From assembly GCF_910591885.1 (NCBI RefSeq), contig NC_063276.1, forward strand, positions 5,704,001 through 5,768,000: a DNA stretch of 64,000 nucleotides, in the 5' to 3' direction. Position 1 is the stretch's first letter, and the number at the start of each line of letters is the position of its first letter. Below are positions 55,599 through 64,000 of this stretch, piece after piece. This DNA comes from Bombus terrestris. Taxonomy: Eukaryota > Arthropoda > Insecta > Hymenoptera > Apidae. The notes under the pieces were generated by a model that had not been told where the DNA came from, ran no database searches, and saw nothing but the letters and a program-made list of their open reading frames with translations. A program made the translations under genes and the position numbers.

Positions 55599-58500
55599 AA
55601 ATACTAAAAGCGAGCATAGTGACAAAGTAGTAACGATAATGACTTCCCATGCTCCGGATGACCCAGAGGATGGGGAGCCATTAGTAGTTGCCCTCTTGAG
55701 TGACAGTTTGTCGGGCCTCTTCGGCTTATAGCCTCTTCCTTCTTCGGGCGCAATGCCCGCTGAAACTTAAATCTAAGCTCGAGACTTCTAAATCGCAAAC
55801 AAAAAAAAAAACTTATAAAATAAAAATATAAACCGCGGAAGCTGATGGAAGTGCATATGGACTGACCAACGATCACAACAGTGATCGTTGCTCACTCGCA
55901 TGTGCGTGCTCGAGCAATAAACGTTCGTTTCGAGACCATTCGCGACCGCGACCGCGAAATTCGAAAAATCGAAAGGCAAAACCAGAGACGAGTGCATGCT
56001 CTACTCGTGCCAGTTTCACCGTCGATTTTTCAAATTAGATTTCCAGAAACAGGTTGGTCACACGAAAACGCGCCTACCCGACCAGAGACTGTGCCAACCT
56101 GCCTGGCCCTACCTACTTATAATTAACAGACATACCAGAAAGTATACTACCTATCCTACCTAACGCTATATTTAAAAAATGGCAAAACATGCACACCAAC
56201 ACACTCACTCCACGGTTCTCACACATACCACCCGGGCGCAAAGGTCCTACACTAGAGAGGACGTCCCGGGACGCCTCCGACACCCGAGCTTAATACAACA
56301 TGCACACTCTAAGGTACTTACTTTTTTCCTGAAATCGACTGACGAAGGCTAGTGACCATTGCGTAATACGTGATAAAACACGTCTGAGGAAATTATATTT
56401 TTAAAATAGATATAAGTAAACTTGAAATTATAATTGCAATTGATACCAATATTAAGAGTGTGATTACACTTAATCGTGTAAATGATATTATCACAACTGT
56501 GACTGCATCGAGACGTAAATTCAATCGATATATGTCTCGACATTTTTAATATTTGAAGTTTTAACGAATGAGAAAAAGCGACGCAATTCCACTGCCTAAC
56601 AACACACACACACACACACACACAATGTGGAAAATACGTCGTGCACGATACACTAACACATCGTCAGTCGCTGAGAAATTATTATATTACTTAATTCTAG
56701 ATCATCGTGCCCAATGTCTTTCTCCCATTCAAGTAGCACCTGGGCACGTGAATGAGATCCTGACAATGGGCACGGAAAGGGTTAAACCTGAAAATCCTGA
56801 TCTAAAAAGATGATTAGTTTGTGTAATTTTTATTTAACGGACTAAAGTTCTTTGATTTTATATTCTACTACTTCGTTTCTGATTATCTCTATTAATTTAA
56901 TAGTAATTAAGTAAGTCTACTTTATTAATTTAATAGTAACTAAGTAACTCTACTTTATTAATTTAATAAATTAGAACAAAATTTTAATATTACAAAAAAG
57001 GTAGCGTTAATTGAAAAAGACTGAGACTCGATCAAATGGAATAATTGACTCTAAATATATTACTAAGAAAGAAATAATCTCAGGCGATCTCTTTATCAAA
57101 GCAAATACTCGAAAATGTAAAAGCAATGTTCAAAATTATTGCTTTGATTAAAAAATCTGCCTGTCGCGAAGTGTCTTCTTGCACGTAAAATTTCACACAT
57201 CCTTGTACGGAAAAAAAATGAATTTTAACTCATATTTTAAATTCTAATAAGTGAAATAAACGAACGTGACTTAATATTGTCACGATTAATTCATTGCTTA
57301 AGATCAAGTATATTTATGTCATACAGATATATTCGTGTACATATTTGCCGTTTGCAAATATTTATACGGAATATTAACATGCATATTTATAAATAACACG
57401 AATATATTCTCAAGTGTATATGTTTAAACTAATTATTATAATCGCGATGTACAAGAAGACCTATCCTATACTAATAAATTTGAGAAAAGAATGTTACTAC
57501 TCACGGGTATAAAAAATACCCGCGGTCACTATGCTCACAAAAAATTCTACGTAATACAACCAGTCACTCGTGTCGATTCGGACCTTTCATCCTACGACAT
57601 GATTGAGTGACCGGAGGAACAGAAATGCATGCGACTCACCGTTCGAAGCGGAGAAACAAAGGACGTATTATGGATGCTGCGCCACCCCAGCGAATATCAT
57701 CAGGAAGACTCACATCAGGAAGGGACCGTTGAAAGTCCAATGGTGGAAATAGGCTTTATGCTCTTGAGATATGCACTGACTCTAATACCGAAAACGAATG
57801 TTGGATAATATATAAAGTAAGGCTACGTTTCCGCCACTTTAATAAAAACTATAATGATTTTAAAATTTTGAAAAGAAACTATTGCGTAGCAAACACTGAC
57901 TCTACAAACCGCATTGCGCGCGGTCACAAATATTCCACGTAATGTTATAATTTAATAGTATAATTGTTACAAAATAATAGTTTAAATGTTGTTAATTATT
58001 AGTTTAAATGTTGTTAATTATTAGTTTAAATGTTGTTTATTAATAGTTTGAATGTTCTTAATTAATAGTTTGAATGTTTTTAATTAGTTGTTGAAATATT
58101 GTTAATTATTATTTGAAATGTTGTTAATTAATAGTTTAGATGGTGTCAATTAACTGGTTAAATATTGTTTATTAACTGTTTAAACGTCGTTAATTAATAG
58201 CTAAAATGTTGTTAACTAAGAGTTTTAATGTTGTTAATTAATAGCTTAAATGTTGTTAATTAATAGTTTAAATGTTGTTAATTAATAGTTTGAATGTTGT
58301 TAATTGATAGATTAAATGTTGTTAACTAAGAGTTTAAATGCTGTTCATTAATAGCTTAAATGCTATAAATTAATAACTTAAATGTTATAAATTAATAGCT
58401 TAAATGTTATAAATTAATAGCTTAAATGTTATAAATTAATAGCTTAAATGTTATAAATTAATAGCTTTAATGTTATAAATTAATGGCTTAAATGTTATAA

Positions 58501-60356
58501 ATTAATAGTTTAAATGTTATAAATTAGTGGTTTAAACTTTGTTAGTAAACAGTTAAAATGTTATGGTTTAATAGTTTAAACGTTTTAAGTTGATAGTTTA
58601 AATCGCAACAGTTCTTTCTTAATGTTCACAGTGCGAGAGGTGTAGCACAAATGAGCTCGCGCGCGAGTAGCATCTTCCTTATATAACACTGGCATGCACT
58701 TGACAATGTCAATCAAACGGTAACGGTTTGTTGGTATCTTAAAAGTTGATTTTTCATTATAACACAATCGAATTTAATAATTTTTAATTTTTTATTGTAA
58801 ATTGACGCCTTCAAGCAATCTATTATAATAACCATTTTCATAATTTTTATATTTTTTATCAGCTGAAACTAAAGTTGCATTTCTATGGTACTACTTTTTG
58901 ACGTAAAACTGTCTTAATCTATATTCAATAGCAGTTTATAACAAACATAATTTTATTATAATAGCCAAAAATGAAGTTGACCAGTGGTCAAGAGCCCAAA
59001 AAAGAAAGAATCTATATAATATTTCAATTTGTAATAATTATTGATTTTTTGGCACTCTTTTACGAACATTATCTACTTTAATGATCCATCATAATATTTT
59101 ATAACAATTTATCAATTTTCATAACTTAATTCTAGGCATATACCATCGTTCAACAATTAATTATTAAATATATAAATCTAATATGTTCTTACACGCACAA
59201 GTGTGTTTTACTTCCTAAAATAAGATCATGATAAAATAATAAAAATTTTAGAATTTATACATCAATCAATAGCAAAGTAAATAATGATAATAAATTATTT
59301 TCAATTAAAGAAATTTCTCTTTTTCTGATAGTAGACATGATAGTAGTAGTTTTCAAAGATCATTCTAAATTGCTAACATTTTTGTCACGTTTTTCTATTT
59401 ATTACAATGTTTGAATTGTTGAAATATATTTACTAATAATTGTATGAATAATTAAGTAATATACTAATATACTAATACTATATTTTGTTTAATAGTAGCA
59501 GCTACATTCGTGTAATATAAAAGCTTTTCATTAAAAACATAATCTTATTCGTAATTGTTACTGAACATTGTCTGAAATATGTTTTCTATTCCTCAATTTC
59601 ATCAATTCAACTGTTCGAATACGTTAAATTTGCGCGCGCTCGTGTATACGAAAATCAAGCGCCCCTATTGGCGCAATATATTAGAAATTTAAATCGAGCA
59701 TGCTTATTGGCGCAGAATATTGTCAAACGAAATTGGATTTTCCTATTGGCGGGGTTTACATCACAGACGCCACAAGCGATTAACAATCGATAATTCGAAC
59801 TGATACAAGATGGACGTTATAGATGATTATTACTAAATCAAGTCGTTGATTTCTCATGCAGATTTGGTAATGATTGAGGTATTATAACAAAGCAAACGTA
59901 CGTACACGGTTATTTTCTCTTTTTATTGGATCAATAGTAATCGATATTTGCTAAATAATTGCTAAACAGCTTACAATTGGCATATAATAACATCATTTTA
60001 TAAATAGTTGCATAATTTGTTCAAAATATTAAGATGAAAAAAAAGAAGTTAAAGAAATCACGATCATCTTTTATATTCAAGAATCTTGCACAAAAAACGT
60101 TGTGCGAATGTAATTCGACGTGAGTTCGACTCTTCGTGTTGACAATAAAGATCATTTGGCCTTTCCAAAAAGTTAATAGAAAAGTTCCAAGTTAAAATAA
60201 GATGTAGAATTCGACTTCTTAAGGCGTATCTTTCTAATTTGTAATTTGTAATTTGTACAAAAATGATATAATAAATTTAAGATTATACGGAAAACATCAT
60301 ATCTAAAACCATTTGAAACTGCTCACAGTCATTGAAAGGAAAAAAAACGAAAACCT
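54210..60356. repeat. Second copy of the gypsy tail and the rest of the 10.6-kb block
   Basis: Twin of 37248-43394. It includes the CGCAAC cluster (54803-55498), the three hairpins (55020-55116), the CTA run (55564-55598), the (CA)n run (56602-56624), the 22-bp minisatellite (57979-58602) and the inverted-CCAAT cluster (59667-59749). No gene recognised. Confidence 0.9.
57979..58602. repeat. 22-bp minisatellite, copy 2
   Basis: Twin of 41017-41640, same 28 units in the same order. Confidence 0.9.
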
Positions 60357-60930
60357 GTACCAATCGGACAGGAGTGCAGATCCACGACTGAGTCCCCAAC
60401 AGATTCACAAGCATCTCCGGCGCGACGAAAACTCCCGCGATCCGATGCGAACGTCGAGCAGTCGTCGAGCAGTTACAAAGACTGAGGTGTGCTTGGGCCG
60501 CCTTACGAATCCCAAGAGTTGTCCAGTGCACGTTGACCCGCGCGTACCCGGAATACGCACGAGCGAGTACGTCACGCGACAGTTTGAAACAACTGAGCGA
60601 TCGCGAACCTACAAATCGCGGGTACAATTTTTCGTTCCAAGATGGATAAGTATCGCTGTAAAGAATGAGCTCACAATGCACTTAACATAGGTATCTATCT
60701 TACGATTAATTAAGGCTAAAACGCACGCATTCTACGGTGTCCAACGGTGTCCAACGATGTCCAACGGTGTCCAGCGATGTCCAACGATGTCCAACGTCGT
60801 CCAACGGTGTCCAACGGTGTCCAACGATGTCCAACGGTGTCCAACGATGTCCAACGGTGTCCAACGATGTCCAACGGTGTCCAACGATGTCCAACGGTGT
60901 CCAACGATGTCCAACGGTGTCCCGCGATAT
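60357..60930. repeat. Left-truncated module M plus 20-unit satellite, copy 2
   Basis: Twin of 43395-43970: truncated module to 60,732, then about 20 alternating units. Confidence 0.9.
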
Positions 60931-60937
60931 CCCACGT

Positions 60938-62162
60938 TGCAGTCCAGTCCAGATCATCCAAAATTCTTTTGGCGGCATTTGGAGATCCAAACCGGACTGG
61001 TGCGTAGTTCTTAGCTTGGCATCGCTTTCCAGAAATTAATCAAGTGATTAAATTTTGGAAAACGATGCCAATTACCAGGTCTCACCACGCGGAGGTGACT
61101 ACGCAAGAGACCCGCCCATGGGTTATTTAACATTACACATCGATCTCGACATTCAACCTAGTGGCAGAATGTCGAGTTCCGACTCTACTTGACCATGGGC
61201 CTGCGTAAAGAAATAGTTGTTTCGTGGCCTGCGAAACACATATCTCCAACGCAGCGCTTACACAAATCTTTACAAACTTAAAACAACATACATAGCACAA
61301 CATCTATCTCCCACACAAAGATTACATCGATCAGTATAAATATTGTACAATAATTGGTATCCCTACTGGCATCATTCGGTATCAAAGACACATTTGTCTA
61401 ACTTGGAACGAATGAAAGGAAATGAAGCTAACGAACGAACTAACAAACCTACGCGACGTACTCCCGTGCACCGGATAACCCGAAGGATTAGCGGAAAGCC
61501 CAAGTATTGACCATAACTCGATTCCTGTTTCGCCGTTCGAAACTTATACGAGTCGCGGTCGATGGCGTCGATCGATGATGCCAGTGATCCGCTGGTGATC
61601 TAGCCGTGGATCCAGCACATAGGCCGGCAACTTAACACACTCCAACTGAACATGTGGAACCCGGGGAGGGGCCGCTGAACAGGATTACGAAGGCATGGCC
61701 CCAACTGAACAGTGGGACCCACCCCCGCGGGCCCGAACAGGATTACGGAGGACGTGAAATTGCAGGTCCCTGACCGAGTACAGAAGTACCAATCGGACAG
61801 GAGTGCAGATCCACGACTGAATCCCCAGCAGATTCGCAAGCATCAGCGGCGCGACGACAACTCCCGCGATCCGGTGCGAACGTCGAGCAGTCGTCGAGCA
61901 GTTACAAAGACTGAGGTGTGCTTGGGCCGCCTTACGAATCCCAAGAGTTGTCCAGTGCAAGTTGACCCGCGCGTACCCGGAATACGCACGAGCGAGTACG
62001 TCACGCGACAGTTTGAAACAACTGAGCGATCGCGAACCTACAAATCGCGGGTACAATTTTTCGTTCCAAGATGGATAAGTATCGCTGTAAAGAATGAGCT
62101 CACAATGCACTTAACATAGGTATCTATCTTACGATTAATTAAGGCTAAAACGCACGCATTCT
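60938..62162. repeat. Module M4
   Basis: Twin of M2 in its left two thirds. Its right end instead carries the variants of the truncated module (GTCACGCG, GATAAGTATCGCTGTAAAG), so it is a recombinant between the two. Confidence 0.85.
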
Positions 62163-62366
62163 ACGGTGTCCAACGGTGTCCAACGATGTCCAACGGTGTC
62201 CAGCGATGTCCAACGATGTCCAACGTCGTCCAACGGTGTCCAACGGTGTCCAACGATGTCCAACGGTGTCCAACGATGTCCAACGGTGTCCAACGATGTC
62301 CAACGGTGTCCAACGATGTCCAACGGTGTCCAACGATGTCCAACGGTGTCCCGCGATATCCCACGT
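62163..62366. repeat. Third 20-unit satellite block
   Basis: Same order of units as 60733-60930, 1,429 bases later. Confidence 0.95.
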
Positions 62367-63590
62367 TGCAGTCCAGTCCAGATCATCCAAAATTCTTTTG
62401 GCGGCATTTGGAGATCCAAACCGGACTGGTGCGTAGTTCTTAGCTTGGCATCGCTTTCCAGAAATTAATCAAGTGATTAAATTTTGGAAAACGATGCCAA
62501 TTACCAGGTCTCACCACGCGGAGGTGACTACGCAAGAGACCCGCCCATGGGTTATTTAACATTACACATCGATCTCGACATTCAACCTAGTGGCAGAATG
62601 TCGAGTTCCGACTCTACTTGACCATGGGCCTGCGTAAAGAAATAGTTGTTTCGTGGCCTGCGAAACACATATCTCCAACGCAGCGCTTACACAAATCTTT
62701 ACAAACTTAAAACAACATACATAGCACAACATCTATCTCCCACACAAAGATTACATCGATCAGTATAAATATTGTACAATAATTGGTATCCCTACTGGCA
62801 TCATTCGGTATCAAAGACACATTTGTCTAACTTGGAACGAATGAAAGGAAATGAAGCTAACGAACGAACTAACAAACCTACGCGACGTACTCCCGTGCAC
62901 CGGATAACCCGAAGGATTAGCGGAAAGCCCAAGTATTGACCATAACTCGATTCCTGTTTCGCCGTTCGAAACTTATACGAGTCGCGGTCGATGGCGTCGA
63001 TCGATGATGCCAGTGATCCGCTGGTGATCTAGCCGTGGATCCAGCACATAGGCCGGCAACTTAACACACTCCAACTGAACATGTGGAACCCGGGGAGGGG
63101 CCGCTGAACAGGATTACGAAGGCATGGCCCCAACTGAACAGTGGGGCCCACCCCCGCGGGCCCGAACAGGATTACGGAGGACGTGAAATTGCAGGTCCCT
63201 GACCGAGTACAGAAGTACCAATCGGACAGGAGTGCAGATCCACGACTGAATCCCCAGCAGATTCGCAAGCATCAGCGGCGCGACGACAACTCCCGCGATC
63301 CGGTGCGAACGTCGAGCAGTCGTCGAGCAGTTACAAAGACTGAGGTGTGCTTGGGCCGCCTTACGAAACCCAAGAGTTGTCCAGTGCAAGTTGACCCGCG
63401 CGTACCCGGAATACGCACGAGCGAGTACGTTACGCGACAGTTTGAAACAACTGAGCGATCGCGAACCTACAAATCGCGGGTACAATTTTTCGTTCCAAGA
63501 TGGATAAGTATCGCTGTACAGAATGAGCTCACAATGCACTTAACATAGGTATCTATCTTACGATTAATTAAGGCTAAAACGCACGCATTC
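62367..63590. repeat. Module M5
   Basis: Full module 1,429 bases after M4; its right end resembles M2 (GTTACGCG, GTACAG) with a private ACGAAACCC at about 63,363. Confidence 0.85.
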
Positions 63591-64000
63591 TACGGTGTCC
63601 CCCGGTGTCCAACGATGTCCAACGGTGTCCAACGGTGTCCAACGATGTCCAACGGTGTCCAACGGTGTCCAACGGTGTCCAACGATGTCCAACGGTGTCC
63701 AACGATGTCCAACGATGTCCAACGATGTCCAACGATGTCCAACGGTGTCCAACGATGTCCAACGGTGTCCAACGATGTCCAACGGTGTCCAACGATGTCC
63801 AACGGTGTCCAACGATGTCCAACGATGTCCAACGATGTCCAACGATGTCCAACGATGTCCAACGATGTCCAACGATGTCCAACGGTGTCCAACGGTGTCC
63901 AACGGTGTCCAACGGTGTCCAACGGTGTCCAACGGTGTCCAACGGTGTCCAACGATGTCCAACGATGTCCAACGTTGTCCAACGATGTCCAACGATGTCC
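63591..64000. repeat. Start of another long 10-bp satellite array (cut by window end)
   Basis: About 41 units, beginning ACGGTGTCCCCCGGTGTCC. The order of A and G units is nearly the same as at 45201 onward, including seven G units in a row followed by an ACGTTGTCC unit, so it is a sister of the 2.7-kb array. Confidence 0.95.

Overview
This is eukaryotic, AT-rich DNA with spliced genes (GT-AG introns, exon-by-exon matches to animal proteins). The protein set (DPP4-like peptidase, RPA12, F-box/SPRY Fsn, TMEM164) and the 17.6/297-type gypsy retroelement point to an insect. A hymenopteran is my best guess, but that is an inference; nothing in the window fixes the species.

Bases 1-30,660 are ordinary single-copy genome. 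They hold (i) the last four exons of an active dipeptidyl peptidase 4-like serine protease (+), spread over 19.5 kb with a 13.5 kb intron; (ii) RNA polymerase I subunit RPA12 (-) and the F-box/SPRY ubiquitin-ligase subunit Fsn/FBXO45 (+), head to head from a 282-bp shared promoter; (iii) a 5-kb convergent 3' UTR interval; (iv) TMEM164 (-), a multi-pass lipid acyltransferase-like protein in five coding exons. Introns carry microsatellites, a fold-back element and a degenerate 190-bp triplication.

Bases 30,660-64,000 are a large complex repeat. Its parts are: a 10-bp satellite (ACGRTGTCCA); a roughly 1.2-kb module 'M' that starts with a chain of hairpins; a divergent half module M'; and a 10.6-kb non-satellite block carrying a Ty3/gypsy gag-pol gene, a hairpin-rich non-coding tail with about ten copies of a CGCAACnCTAAT motif, a 22-bp minisatellite and a cluster of inverted CCAAT boxes. 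The order is M1 - 6 units - M' - gypsy block - partial M - 20 units - M2 - 274 units - M3 - 6 units - M' - gypsy block copy 2 - partial M - 20 units - M4 - 20 units - M5 - start of another long array that runs off the window. About 14.1 kb is duplicated almost perfectly at an offset of 16,962 bp, so this is a macrosatellite or tandem segmental duplication with a period of about 17-18 kb.

The very long open frames inside the 10-bp array (up to about 940 codons, all six frames) are a consequence of a 10-bp unit without stops, not genes. The most interesting signals are the module hairpins, which show compensatory base changes between diverged copies; the frame-invariant, indel-free satellite with a two-letter (A/G) alphabet; and a gag-pol gene whose gag zinc knuckle is split by a one-base frame change next to a canonical -1 slippery heptamer.
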